A stretch of 64,000 nucleotides of DNA from Lanius collurio (taxonomy: Eukaryota; Chordata; Aves; Passeriformes; Laniidae): contig JACBWW010000004.1 in assembly GCA_020086605.1 (NCBI GenBank), forward strand, positions 10,555,911 to 10,619,910, read 5' to 3'. Of this stretch, positions 1-11,700 are shown in pieces. Made by a program: the position numbers and the translations under genes. A model generated the notes under the pieces. It made no database searches and was not told the DNA's origin. It saw only the letters and a list, made by a program, of their open reading frames with translations. Positions within the stretch are counted from its first letter, which is position 1; each line of letters starts with the position of its first letter.

Positions 1-18
1 CTGCCCGCCCGCCGCCAT
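1..18 (-). CDS. possible first six codons of a gene running off the left edge
   Basis: On the minus strand an ATG at 18-16 has G at -3 and G at +4 (a strong Kozak context) and stays open to the window edge as M-A-A-G-G-Q. Alanine/glycine-rich starts are common in CpG-island genes. In human, the region upstream of ITPK1 carries LYSET/TMEM251, GON7 and UBR7, and LYSET and UBR7 point away from ITPK1. A leftward gene here would fit that order, but six codons cannot identify it. The codons could equally be 5' UTR or promoter sequence. Confidence 0.2.
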
Positions 19-260
19 GGCCGCCCGCCGGCACCGGCACTTCCGGCACGGGACGACGGCTGCCGGGGCGCGCGGCCGCATCCGGGGCGGGCGCCTTGGC
101 CGGCGGCCATCTTGGCTCGGGCGCGCGCCCCTCTGTGGCCGGGGTGGCTTCGCCCAAAATGGCGGCGCCGCCCTGAGGCGGGGCTCGGCCCTCGGCGGGG
201 GGACAGGCCCGGGATGGGGTGTTTGGGTAGGGTGGCCGCGTGAGGCGGTCGGGAGAAGTA
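1..260. promoter_or_regulatory. CpG island edge, probable TATA-less promoter
   Basis: These bases are very GC- and CpG-rich, and the sequence becomes AT-rich abruptly after about 260, so this is the right-hand end of a CpG island that continues beyond the window. It contains an ETS-type ACTTCCGG at 39-46. A YY1-type motif on the minus strand (CAAGATGGCCGCC) covers about 102-114, and a YY1-type motif on the plus strand (AAAATGGCGGC) lies at 156-166. I see no TATA box. ETS and YY1 sites near the start site are typical of housekeeping vertebrate promoters. The opposed YY1 sites would fit transcription in both directions. The promoter call is inference from composition and motifs. Confidence 0.75.
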
Positions 261-1147
261 ACAGCAAAGATTATACGAGAGATGTTATTGTAGAGACTGA
301 AACGGTCTCCAGGGATTGGCAAACGTGTAGTCAAAACCAGCTATATGCTTATATATAAGCAAGACTTTGTGGATTATTTCTATTGAATTAAAGTATTAGG
401 AGATATTTTATGCTTATCATCCCGTGGCAGCAGGGGTTGGGACCAGATGATCTTTAAGGTCCGTATGTTTCTACCGGGGAAAAGCTTTTAATGAAGCTAA
501 AAGGTCATTTAAATGGACAGCAAAGCTATCCGGTCTGTGTGTGCCATTCAATGACGGCACAGCAATGATTTTGGGAGAGTTTGTGTGCGCAGAACGTGTT
601 TGTGTTTGCAGAACATGCAGGAACTGTGTGACGTGAACTCCGTGCCGGTTAATGCCGAAACCGAATCGCGTTACGTAGGAAGTGAAACTTGTTGCTAAAT
701 TGTTGTATCCCAAAGTCGTGAGGAAACTACAGGTTTTCATGGAGAAAGCAGCAGTGGGCACAATTCACTCTCATGCAGCTGTCCTTAAGAAGGAGGCTAA
801 AAGAGGATTTTAAAAGGGATGCCCAATAAGAAATGAAAGATGCTAAAGCAATGATATTTTGTAGAGGCATAGGATCTTCTTGGGGATGTAGTAGGGGATG
901 TAGTAGGTGCATGTGACACAGTATATAAGAGCTGCTGCAAAACCAAATTTATTATGTCTTATCCTGCTATGTTTGGTATTTCAATGAAAAGTGTTAGAAG
1001 CTGGTGTTTTGGATTATAGTCAGAACAGCTGATGAGAAAATGTGTGAAGCTGCAGATATCAGTAGAGAAAACCAACGCTACTGAGAGTCCAGAAGAGTCA
1101 GAAATACAACCCCTCTGTCACAGAGCAACTTCACCTTAAGTCGTGCT
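261..1147. other. intergenic, no gene recognised
   Basis: AT-rich single-copy-looking DNA with no recognisable coding segment on either strand. The only local structure I noted is a perfect tandem duplication of a 12-bp unit (GGGGATGTAGTA) at 882-905. Short ATG-initiated frames on both strands have no recognisable protein content. Confidence 0.6.
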
Positions 1148-1262
1148 GGTTTGGTTTTTGGTTTGTTGTTTCTTTTTTTTTTTTTCTTTTGTTTTTTTCT
1201 TTTTTTTTTTTTGTTTGTTTGGTTGGTTTTTTGTTGTTGTTGTTATTGTTGTTTTGTGGGTG
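1148..1262. repeat. T-rich/G-T low-complexity tract
   Basis: On the plus strand this is almost entirely T with scattered G: long T runs, GTTTG and GGTTT words, and a (GTT)n stretch near 1232-1253. It looks like a degraded simple repeat of a type frequent in avian non-coding DNA. It has no coding content. Confidence 0.9.
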
Positions 1263-2554
1263 TTTAAAAAAATGTTATTGTTGCTTTAATGCTCATTGAA
1301 CTAAAGGCCCAAAAGTGACACGAGATGGCGCCCGGCACCACAGGCAGAGCCAACCTGAGCAACAGCCTGACTCTCAGGTCAGAGATTTTACACTTTACTT
1401 CAGTTCAATCAAGATTTCATTATCTTTCCTGAAGTTCAAACAAACTATTAGTGTAGTTGTGATGACAAATGTAGATATGAATAGCTACATACCTCTAATT
1501 ACTCCTGGGACACTTCTCTCAACCAAATGGCATTCTTTCCATTCTTAGAGGTGGTAGGGTCCCAAGTGATCTAAAAGTGAGTAAAACTCCTGTGTGGCTG
1601 ACAGACCTTCCACTCAAGCATGGCTATATTGCATTTTCTTATATTGAGGTCAGAGATTATGATGGGAAATGAACCAGATTCTTTAAAATACCCACCTAGA
1701 TTTCAAAGAGAAGGGTTTCAGTTCAAATTAATATGTGAGTGTAAATGTATGGCTTGGCAGTAGATACATGTGCTAACTGTAAAGCCTGCATGTGCACTTC
1801 AGATTATGAAGAAAAACCAGTGAAATGTGGAACTTATTCCTACTTAAGAAGCCTGTCTTTTCACTGAGTGGTTGGAGTTTGAAAGGGAGAATGGTATAGG
1901 ATTTAACCTGCTTGTAAACCAAGTAGGTTAAAAGACCCAGCCATGGGTCTTCTGTGATAACCATAAGCCTGAGGATGTGGTTATGAAGAGAAGGATCTAA
2001 AAAATTTGAAGAGTTGTTATAACAATCACAAGCTGCCTTTGAAAGCTAAGGCATAACAGCAGACAGAGTGATTTGTAGTATTTTTGGGCTAGATCTCAAT
2101 CTGCCTAAATTCAGTGTTATGCTTAACCTCTGGCATAGTACAGGAAGGGAAAGAGCAAATAGCTCAATTGAGGGTTTGTTGGTTGGTTAGTTTTAGCAGC
2201 AGGCCTTTGAGGGGAAAGGAAATAATACCAAAATTAGTAGAACAAGAAGCAACTGTTCTCAGCTTTAGACACATTCCAGTCACAAGTGCTGGTAATAATA
2301 AGTAATAACTCTGCATATTGAAATGAGAACATACACCTAGTGAGACTCAAAAGGGAAATATTCAGCTTGGCAAACCAGAGGAGGAGATAGAAGTCTGATG
2401 AATCCAAAGGAAATAATATTTAAGGAACAAAATCAGAAAATTAATCCTGGAATTTTGTGGCATTAAAAAAGAAATTAAAAAAATAAGTGTTTCACTTAGT
2501 TTTGACATGCAATGTATTTTTATAGAAATATTTGGTTTATTTTGAAGGTAAAAG
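1263..2554. other. intergenic, no gene recognised
   Basis: Ordinary AT-rich DNA. No splice-flanked open segment, RNA gene or recognisable transposon was seen on either strand. Confidence 0.55.
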
Positions 2555-3060
2555 AGACAAGCAATGGAGCAGCAAGAGCTTGCTGCTCCATAGAGGGGCA
2601 GAAGCCAAGCATAATTACACAGCTGATGGGACAGAGCCTCACTGCCCAAGCCCAGTCCCACAGAGCCTGGGCAAAGCAAGCAGGGCACACCAGATCCAGT
2701 CAGGAGTACATAGCATCGGGCAAGTAACAAGGCAGGTCCCAGTTCAAGCTGTGAAGGCAGCCCACAGGCTAGGGTCAGGTCCAGCAAGAACTCGGGTGAG
2801 ACATAACCTAACAATTGCCATGGAGGTCCACACTGATAAGAAAAGACTGAGGTCAAACTAGGAATTCAGTCTGTAACTCCAGGTCTGGATAAACATGACT
2901 TGGCGCAGTCGTGGCTGATCTGGGGACACAGAGTGATACAGCACAGGTCAGGCATAAACTGAAAGCACAGGGCTTGGCTAAATTGGGGCTCCTGACCCCA
3001 TGGGAGGGGTCAGGTGAGGACTGTTGGGGCTATTAAAGCCTGTTAGTGCACTCAGGATCC
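2555..3060. repeat. unclassified repeat-like block, GC-richer than its flanks
   Basis: This block differs from its AT-rich surroundings: it is GC-richer and made of CAG/GGTCAGG-type words. GGTCAGG recurs at 2773, 2946 and 3008, with related CAGGTC copies elsewhere. Near the left edge is a perfect inverted repeat (2564-2591), and near the right edge a short TATA-like palindromic segment (GGGGCTATTAAAGCC, 3026-3040). The block resembles an old interspersed repeat such as a DNA transposon or LTR remnant, but I cannot assign a family. The 164-codon minus-strand frame over it (2856-2362) looks incidental. Confidence 0.35.
2564..2591. repeat. perfect 13-bp inverted repeat
   Basis: The arms ATGGAGCAGCAAG and CTTGCTGCTCCAT are separated by only 2 bp. 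The structure could form a small hairpin or cruciform. It sits at the left margin of the GC-richer block, so it may be a terminal feature of an old element. This is direct observation; the role is unknown. Confidence 0.8.
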
Positions 3061-5798
3061 TGACAAACTACATTGGATGAATGGGGGTTGACAAGAGGAA
3101 GCGGAAGGGTTAGCTGTAATGTTTGAGTCAAAATTTTCTTCACTGAGTATTAATAGAAAGTCTGGCCTTGGGTTAGATTTTGGCCAAAGTAGAAAAGCAA
3201 GAGTAGAAGACCTGAGATGATTAGAAAACCAAATTAGTTGGCCTTCCAAATGGAAGGCAGAAGCTGAAGGACAGAAAGCATCTTGCATCCTTTTGAGTGT
3301 ATTTTAGGTTTATATTTAGCAGAGTTGAAGTAGGTTCTCACTGACAAGAACTGAGAAGTAAGAATCTAATAATGGAAACATTTCTGTCAAGATGGCATTT
3401 GCCTTCCACTTTGTAGGACACTGATTTTTGATTCATTTAGAATACCACATTCCCAGATCTTTTCCTTCTTAATCCTAACTCTAAACCAAACTCTTGGCTA
3501 CAAAACTGGGGTCACTACAGATTCCATGTATGTTGGGACTCCAAGGACAAAACTGGCATAAATGAGGAGAACAGGGCATGAGCACACGTGTTGGTCCTAT
3601 GAAGATCACACCTAACCTTAAGCCAAGCAAGTTAGACTAGTTCACATCTCTTCCTGGTACCCCAAAGGTAGGGCACACAGCAAACTGAAGGACCAGTGTT
3701 TTGACTGGAGAAAGAAAACACACATGAAAACCCAAGCCTCACATGACATCTACCCTCAGCCCCAGCTGGGGAAACTCTCCTTTGTGTTACAAGCAGAGTT
3801 AGTGCTATGTTTAAAAAGAAATACAGAAGGGAAAGGGTTTTCGTGAATTTGAAGTAACCTGTGAAAAAAACAAGGATGTATATTGGGAAAAGAGAATGCC
3901 GCCTTTTTTTTTTTTTTTTCTCAGAACAAGGTTTATAGCACTCATGTGAATTTTTATCAGTGAGTGCTTGTATGTCCAGTGTTTTTGCAGCTTATAGCAG
4001 TTTTATTTATTAGATGTAGTTACAGTGAGTTTCATAGTATCCTGTTGTGGTGTAATAAGTTGTTTTGATCAGTTTCTTATAATTTAGTATGAGTCAAGAA
4101 CATTAGTTTGTTTCAATTCATATGTTTTATTTCGTGTTTTATGAATCTTTAGTTTGTGTTGTAGAAGTTTTGTTTCTTCTGAAAATAAGGCTATCTTCTG
4201 ATAATCTTCTGATCCCCTTTTTTTCTTGAGTGGTTGTTTTGTCTGTAGTGTTGTCTTTCTTTGAACTCTTGTTGGAAACATCTGTTTTCTTATAGAGTGT
4301 AGCACATATATTTGAAAGCATGCCAGACACTTTTCAATAGGATGGAATTTTTATATTTTATTTCTTCTTATTTTGAATTGAAATAGTGTATTTGCTTTGT
4401 ACACTTAGAAATTTTGGGACCCTAAATTACCTTAATCTTTAATTCTCAGTTCCTGAAATTCTGCTTCTACTGTTTTATTAGCAGCAGCCACATGTGAGTT
4501 AAGCTTCAGGCAATCATGTTAACCAGATTCTTTGAATACCATCCATACTTTGTTCTTAGTTATAGAAATATTTATCATCTTTCCAAAAAAGTTTTTGATA
4601 TTTACAAATGGAATAGCTATCTCATTCTCTCAAACATCCACAGTAAACATCTGCCAAAGGAAGAATTATACACTAGTACCCTTTGTCAAAGTGCCTATTA
4701 AGAACTGAGTCTGTTATGAAGAAGGGCCTTGGTATGTTAGGCTGCACTCTTAGTCTTCTCTACACTGATGCTCCTGGTTAATTAGTTGCCACTGAATGGC
4801 CTCATGTCTGCATTGTCTGCGGTGAAACAATTCCAGCAGGAAAGAGATAAAATCTTTGCTTTTACCTTCTCTTTTTCAGCCAATTAAAAAATTGCTTCAA
4901 AGTTGAGCAAGAACTGACAAAACATACTTTAAGGATTGGGGCAGAGGTGTCTGGTAACTGACTATTCCTCTCCGTGCCATTTACTCAAACAGAGGACTAG
5001 TACAATTTATGCAGAAGCAATGCAGCTATTGATCTCACAGCTCCAGTGATAAGACCCAGCATTGAACTGACCTTGAAGGAAAGAGAGCTTTCCTGCAGAA
5101 TTTTTGTCAAACCAGTTTACAGTTATAAATTTCCTTTCAACAAATCCATTGTTCATTACAATTTATTATTTTTAATTAAATTTCCATAAATAATATAAAA
5201 ACCACTCCAAGTCCACTTCCAAAGCTGCCCTTAAAACCCTGAGAATTCTGTTTTTCCATGTTTTCAACTAAAGCGAGCTCATACTGCCAGAAAGGAGCAG
5301 CTATTGAATTTCCATTCTGAGTTTGCTGCTGTCAATATGTTTGGTCATATAAACAAGTTAACTGAAAAATCACCCATGTTAAAAATAAAAACAGAATCCT
5401 TCTTCTGTCCATACAGATGGTCCAAGAGAAACATCTGACCATCTCAGAGAGTGACTGCTCCATCCTCATGAGAGGAGCAATGTAAAAAAAATTCTACTAA
5501 TTCTCTCCTTCAGTGATATTTATGTGAAGCAAGTCAGTAACACCATAAAATTATTTTAAAGAGATTTAGTTATTGTCTCTTCTGAGATTCCCAGTTTCTA
5601 GGCTGTACCTATCTTGCTGTAGACTGTAAACTGTATTTTACAGAAGCATAACTTTCTTTTACTAAACAAATTGTGAAAGAACTCAGTTCATATCAGGCCT
5701 TTTCCCAAATTCAAAGGATCCCAATTTTGCATAGACCAGGATGGAGATTTGGAGGAGGTAGACAGCATGTTGTTTAGGATTTGCAGAATCTAACCTTT
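3061..5798. other. intergenic, no gene recognised
   Basis: AT-rich DNA with one long T run near 3904-3920. No exon, RNA gene or recognisable transposon was seen. The segment at 4080-4330 is particularly T-rich on the plus strand, which creates lysine-rich minus-strand frames with no meaningful protein signature. Confidence 0.55.
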
Positions 5799-5905
5799 CA
5801 AAAAAAAAAACCCAACAACTAAACCAACCCCAAAACCCCCAAACAAACAAAAAAAATGTTCCTCTCTTCCCCCTTTCCCCGCAACCCAAAAAGCAAACAA
5901 AAACA
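5799..5905. repeat. A/C-rich low-complexity tract
   Basis: A run of about ten A is followed by AAC, CCAAA and CAAACAAA words, broken by a short pyrimidine stretch. It is the complement of the G/T-rich tracts seen elsewhere in the window, so the same kind of simple sequence in the opposite orientation. Confidence 0.85.
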
Positions 5906-5917
5906 TTCATGTTTGCC

Positions 5918-6125
5918 TGTCCTGGTTTGAGGCAAATTCAGAGGAATGTCCAAAATTTGTGAAGGGTTTCATATTTTTAAAGACACAGGTACAGGAATCA
6001 TATCTGGGCATAGAGTGGTGATAGGGGATACACATCATAAAGTCATCCCAAGAGAGTGTGTCTTTGTATCTTTTAGGAACCTCTTCCCTCTGTCCTGTTT
6101 GAGCTTAGGAATTAGCCCATAGTTG
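5918..6125 (+). mobile_element. possible endogenous retrovirus LTR remnant (weak)
   Basis: The segment opens with TGTCCTGGTTTGAGGCAAA, which resembles the 5' end of solo LTRs common in many bird genomes (start TGTCCTGGTTT). I could not find a matching 3' terminus, a target-site duplication or a polyadenylation context, so the right boundary is a guess. No retroviral coding sequence is visible. It could be unrelated single-copy DNA. Confidence 0.25.
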
Positions 6126-9100
6126 CTAACATTAAAATGTACTGCAAGAGGCATATGTGTAAGATAATACCCATATAATGTGTGGGTTGATAGGTTCTTA
6201 GCCACTGAAATGTCTGTAGAGATTATAAAAAACCAGAACTTGTCTGAGGCTATGGGAAGTCACTGTCAGAGGCAGGCTGAATGACAGAAGTACCTGATGG
6301 TTTATCCAAGCTCCAGAGCTGCAGAGCACCTTGTTACCCATTGAAGTGCTCCATGTCAGCTCAGCTGTCACAAGTGCACACGGTCAGCTCAGCTGAGAGG
6401 CTGGCATGAAAGGGAAGGCTTTCATACAAATGTCATTAATTGGAAGTAAATCTTCATCCTCATCCGTATAGAGGGCTCCTGTTGTTGTCCTGTTGTTTAT
6501 CTTTAGTGAAAGATAAAATTGTCAGTTCACTGTAGTTGTGAAGTTTTTAAGTACTCACCTAGCCTTGTACCTGAAACTGCCTTATTCTGAAGCCCGTGCT
6601 AGAGGTCTGTACCAGAAATCAGCAGAGAGACCCAGAATGACTCAAACATTTGAATGGAGATGTTAATAGCAGTTGATGATTACTCTCAAAGGGAAAATTT
6701 CAATAATTTATTAGTAAGTAAGTATTTGCATTTCATTTAATAAAAGCACATTAAGCAGTATTTACAAATCTTTAAAGCAAAAGGCATTACATTTTTTCCT
6801 TGCTGTGCAGAATTTTTAAGCTGCTGCTCTTTGCTATATAAAATGAAATTCCAGTAATGCCTACTGTCATACTCTGTCCTGTAATTCCAAGTGGATATTT
6901 AAATGTCTCCAGCTTAGCACATATATTACTGCATTTTTTGGCATTCTTAAAGAGGGGAAATGTCCACTTTTCCACACAAATGTATGCTTGGTTTGCTTTT
7001 CACCAACAGAATGTAAACATAGTTATCATAACAACATGAAGATACTGGGAGGGTAAAGAAATATACTGCTATGAGACTGTAGCAAGTTCAAGTGCATCCA
7101 AATCAACACCTTCTCCACACAAGAAAGTATCTGGCCTAAATTAGTGTGTCACTGTGGGTGCACTTCTGCATTACTTTAATAGAACTTAGAGCACCTCCAT
7201 TCTAAAATGATGCCTTTACATAGTGCAGAGCTTGTTTGCCATGTATAGTGTCCTGGGTAACTGTTACCAGTCAAAGTGTTTCACCAGTGAATCCAGTGCA
7301 TAAATGATGATATTGCAATGGATTTTGACACAAAATTAAACCTATCCTGATCTGAGTCCTGAAGCAGAGGTTACAATTTCAAGGTTTTTTCATCTTCTGT
7401 AACTCTTTTTTTCACTCACTAGACACTATAATTCTCAGGTTGTTGCAAATTTTTGAAGTGCTAGTTCCAAGTGGTCTGTCAAAATAGCCTTTGAAGCAGT
7501 GGAAAATCTCTAGCTTGGTTGGCCGCCTGGAACTTTTCTGGAGTGGCTTCAGACAGTGAAAATGCTTGGAAACTTGGTTAACCAGCACTGGACTGGTGGG
7601 TGAAAACAGCCACTCTAACCCAGGAGGATCAGAAAGAACAGCAGAACAGAAGGTGTAGATGCCCCTTCTCTGAAAATCTGCACAAATAAGGCCCCCAAAA
7701 AACCACTGAGGTTAGCCAGCAACACACAAGTTTTGTCACTGTAGAAAAGTCTGTGACAGCTGCAAGTTCTCCTTTCCCCAGCTGTGTGGAGTGATGGTAA
7801 ACCAGTCTTTTGGGACTGTTGTCATTGATAGCAAGTGGAGATGATTAGCAAAGAAGAGTTCAGGTTTGAATGCTCTCAAAATTGAGTAGGTGAGATCCTT
7901 TGACAAGATCCACATGCCTATTATTCTCCCCTACCCCAATCTAGGCATCATCTACAAATGATGTCCTACAAATTGTGGTAAATCCCTCTGACAGCTTCTT
8001 TTGTTATTGCAGAGTAGCCAAAATCTAACCTGAAACCACTATCAACTTTACCCTCAAGATATCTGGGCTAGCTTCTAATTCTCTGGCTTATGAAACCATT
8101 TTCTTTAGAGAACTCTATAGTCCAAGTAGCTGAAAAATTACTTAAGTTCTTGAAACACTTTTATGACATTTCCTTGGCATGTCCTGAGGCCTCTGCTCTC
8201 TAAATGCTGTCATGAGTGTTTTCCTCTGGTTTAGGGTGTTTCTCACCCTGTATGATTTCTCCTGGAAGACCTTCATGTGAAAAAAAAAACCCCACTTCAT
8301 AGGCCTGGTGCAAATGAAACAGAAATAACTACTATTCAAAGTGATGAGAGTTCAAGAACATTCTTCTAACTTGTCCTCTATCTGATTTGTTTAGATTGTT
8401 TCCCCAAATAAATAAAAGAAGAAGCGTATATGTATCTGTATTAATTGCATAGTTTCAAAAACAAGTACATAGACAGACCTCTTTTAGGCATTGAGTTTCT
8501 ATATGTATTGGCACAGTTGGCACTTGGATAATGAAAACTGGGGTTTGATGAAGGGAGAATGTTAGCTCACCCTTTATCAAACAATGGGAATCTTCATAGG
8601 CACAAGTTAGGACAAACTTTTCATCCATGTGAAAAGCTTTCTTCAGAGGTCACATCAGAAAACTGAGGCTCATGGCAAGCAGCCTTCATGTGTTCAATCA
8701 CTGACATTCCTTCCCCTCTCTGGAAGCTCTGAGAGAAGGGGAAACCCCAAAGGGCAGCATTGGCATTGTATGTTCAACTCTAAAGGAAGCTCTTGTATAT
8801 CTGGTACATTGACATGAAGCACAGAAGCGGCCTGTTCAGAACCACCAGGAATATTTGCTGTGATCCTGTCTATGGAAGTGTCCCTTTTAGCTGTCAGAAA
8901 AATGATTGGGAAGCAGTACCTGTCCAGGCAGCTCCATAATGACATTATGGGATTATGACAAGTCCTGCATTCAGATGTGCTCATTGCCTAAGCCTATTTA
9001 CACACTGACAGGCGCTGAGTATGTGAGATGATAAATTTAATAGTGCAGTGATACAACAAGTATTAATGGAATTTATCATCTATGCAACTACAAGTGTCTT

Positions 9101-9700
9101 ACAGGATCTAGGTGATCTGAAATACCTGAAAGTTTGTGATTCTAAATGAGCTATCTATTTCACTTTACAAGCCTGAGCATCTAGTAAATGCTCAGAGCTA
9201 TAACCAACTTGTGGTCTCAGTTGATTTATTCCAGCTCTTCTTGTTGATGGTGCTTTGGCTTGGTTTTTTTTCCCTTTTTCCTTTTACACTACAGCTGATT
9301 AGCTCCTGTTTTCCATAACTTACTTGTCTCCTGAATTTCCAGTTCTTTTCTACATGATCTTCTTCCTTCAGAAGGGCTGCATGTAGTAGGAGGTAAAAAT
9401 GGGATGTTACAGGACAGAGTGTTGGTAACATGGAGGAGACATATATGTATAGTTTAATCTTTGGATATGAGACCGGTACTCAAGCAAGAAGGAAAAAAAA
9501 CCCAACCTCTTTTGGTTATTGAGTATGGGAATTAGATAAGGTTTCAAAATACACTCTGAGTGGGAAAAAGCCAAGGATGGCGGGAGGGTTTCATGCTGAG
9601 GGAGTTATTCTGCTTATAGGTATTTTTGGTTTTTTGATCAGGTAGTTTTAAGTATGTATTACAATTCTGGGAGCATGCTTCCAGCAAAATGAGCCATCTC
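6126..9700. other. intergenic, no gene recognised
   Basis: AT-rich DNA with no long homopolymer tract, no recognisable transposon and no splice-bounded open segment that I could support. Short open frames on both strands look incidental. Confidence 0.55.
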
Positions 9701-9705
9701 ACCAC

Positions 9706-9845
9706 AAAAAAAAAAATTTTTCATTGCTGTAATTTTTTTTTTTTTTTTTTAAGAATGTAACTATTTTTAATATGATGAAATGTACAAAGACTGACATGGA
9801 CACGTAACTCTTGCATATAAAGTCATATAAACTGACATGGACATA
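9706..9845. repeat. homopolymer A and T runs plus short direct repeat
   Basis: An 11-nt A run (9706-9716) passes directly into T, and an 18-nt T run follows at 9733-9750. Just downstream the 13-mer ACTGACATGGACA occurs twice, about 42 bp apart (near 9789 and 9831), suggesting a small local duplication. Confidence 0.8.
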
Positions 9846-11700
9846 CATTAATCCTACCACTGTTCCCCCTTATTTTTCTGGCTTACATCTGTATTTGCTT
9901 CTCATGTTAAGAACACGTTCAAGGTGACCACAAGAACATGTCCTCCTTCCAGTGGTTCTCCACTTCCATGGGTTGTTTGTGGCTAACAGTTGGATCTTTT
10001 AGTCTGCTAAAATTGAGAAAACAGGAAAGATAGAAGTCTGATGTGGGCCACATCATCACTTGCACTTTCTTCTCATGCTTATGGCTCCAGTGATTGAGGA
10101 CCCTTTTCCTGTTTTGTGTAAATGCTTCCTTAGAGTTCACAGACATTGTGCTTGCTGATTTTGCACAGTCCCATGAGGAGACACTGGCTTTTTTGCTCTC
10201 TGGGAAGAGCAGCAATTTCCATCTTTTCAAAAGCTACCACAATGTACAGTCTTACAGGTTCAAAAAGAATAGCTGTAGAAAAGCATTTTCAAAGCCCATG
10301 CCAGCAGTATTACAAAGCCAACTAACTGTAGTGTATTAAAGAGAAAAACCAAATCAACCAAATCCATCCAATAGTTTCAGAGGCAAAAAACAACCATAAA
10401 TTATAGAAGCTCAGCTTCTGTCACACACATCCTCTAGTTAACCACTGTGGAAAGAAGTCCTATCTGGCCTTTTTATGAATCTTGCAGTGACGTATCAGTT
10501 ATAGCAGAAACCTGAGGAAATGGCAGCCCACCATGCCTTTTGTACATTTCTCTCTGGCTGCCTCACTGGTGATGACAAGTTCCACATGCTGTGCAGCACC
10601 TGGACTCCTCTTTGAGTCCCTCTCTCAGGGGCTAGAAGCTGCAGTGCAGCACATGCAGGGTTTTCTTTGTGCTCCCTCCTACCTACAGCCTCATTCCAGC
10701 AGTGCCATGTTAGCACATGATCTGACTTGGTGGTTTGACTGACTGGAGAAAGGGGAGACCTGTTCTGATATAGGAGGCTCAGCCTATCCTCCTGCCCATC
10801 TGCAGCAGAGTAACAACTATCCTGTAATGATAAAAAATGCAAATAAAAGTAAAAACTCTAAACTGCAGGCAATGACCACCTTCTTTTCACTCATTGCAAA
10901 ATATCCTGACTTTTCATGCCATGAAAAAATAATTCAAAAAATACTGAGAAAATATACTTCGATAACTAAGTAAGTGGGGATGCCTCATATTAATCTAAAA
11001 TTATTTTCCATGGAATTTTACTAACTTGTGCCACATTGCAAGTATCCAGCCTTGTCAGAGCCCCTGTATTTGTTGAAAGGGTTAGAAGGCAAGGTGTGAG
11101 AAGTTCCAGCTCAACAAGGGAAACCTGCTTTGGCCTGTAGCTGAAGCTAAGATGAAGAGGAAGATAGTTCTGATTGCCGGAGGGCTCAAGATCCTAATCA
11201 ACCCTCAGCCCTTTAATTAGCATGAAGCAGCTCATGAGCTGCAGCTTACAGAGTTGGGCCACAGAACAGTCAGCTTGCTCCTGATCAGGAATGGCATAAA
11301 CTTTACCCTGGGGCTTCCTGTGGTCACAGGTTTGGCATTGCCTGAACAAGCTCTGCAATGTAAACAGAGGATTGTATTTATTTAGCAACATTGTACAGCA
11401 AGATGCAGTACAGTGGCACACCAGATGAAATATGTTTCCCACATCTGCAGTTTTTCAAGGGTTAAGATTCAAAAATTGTAGTTTAAAATGAAGGCATTTA
11501 CCAGCCTCCTCCTTCCTAAGATTAAATCTGGTCGTTGATATATTTCATTAAAGTTTTTCTATATTGGAGCAAAGCAAATTCCTCCTTTTTAGTGCCTGTG
11601 CTTCATTTCCACAGGAACTAGGAATGCTCAACACCTCTAAAAACCTGCTCTCCTGCATCCAGAAAAATGTACATAAATATTTCTGTCTCTGCAGGCTGTG
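9846..11700. other. intergenic, no gene recognised
   Basis: Mixed-composition DNA. The 10495-10842 stretch has overlapping open frames on both strands, but none encodes a recognisable domain or is flanked by convincing splice sites. Confidence 0.5.

Noticed and set aside
17..358. 113-codon plus-strand frame at the left CpG island
   Set aside because: Low-complexity Arg/Gly/Ala sequence that then reads into AT-rich DNA. No match to GON7, the neighbour expected on this strand.
2362..2856. 164-codon minus-strand frame
   Set aside because: It overlies the repeat-like block. Leu/Cys-rich with no recognisable motif or splice support.
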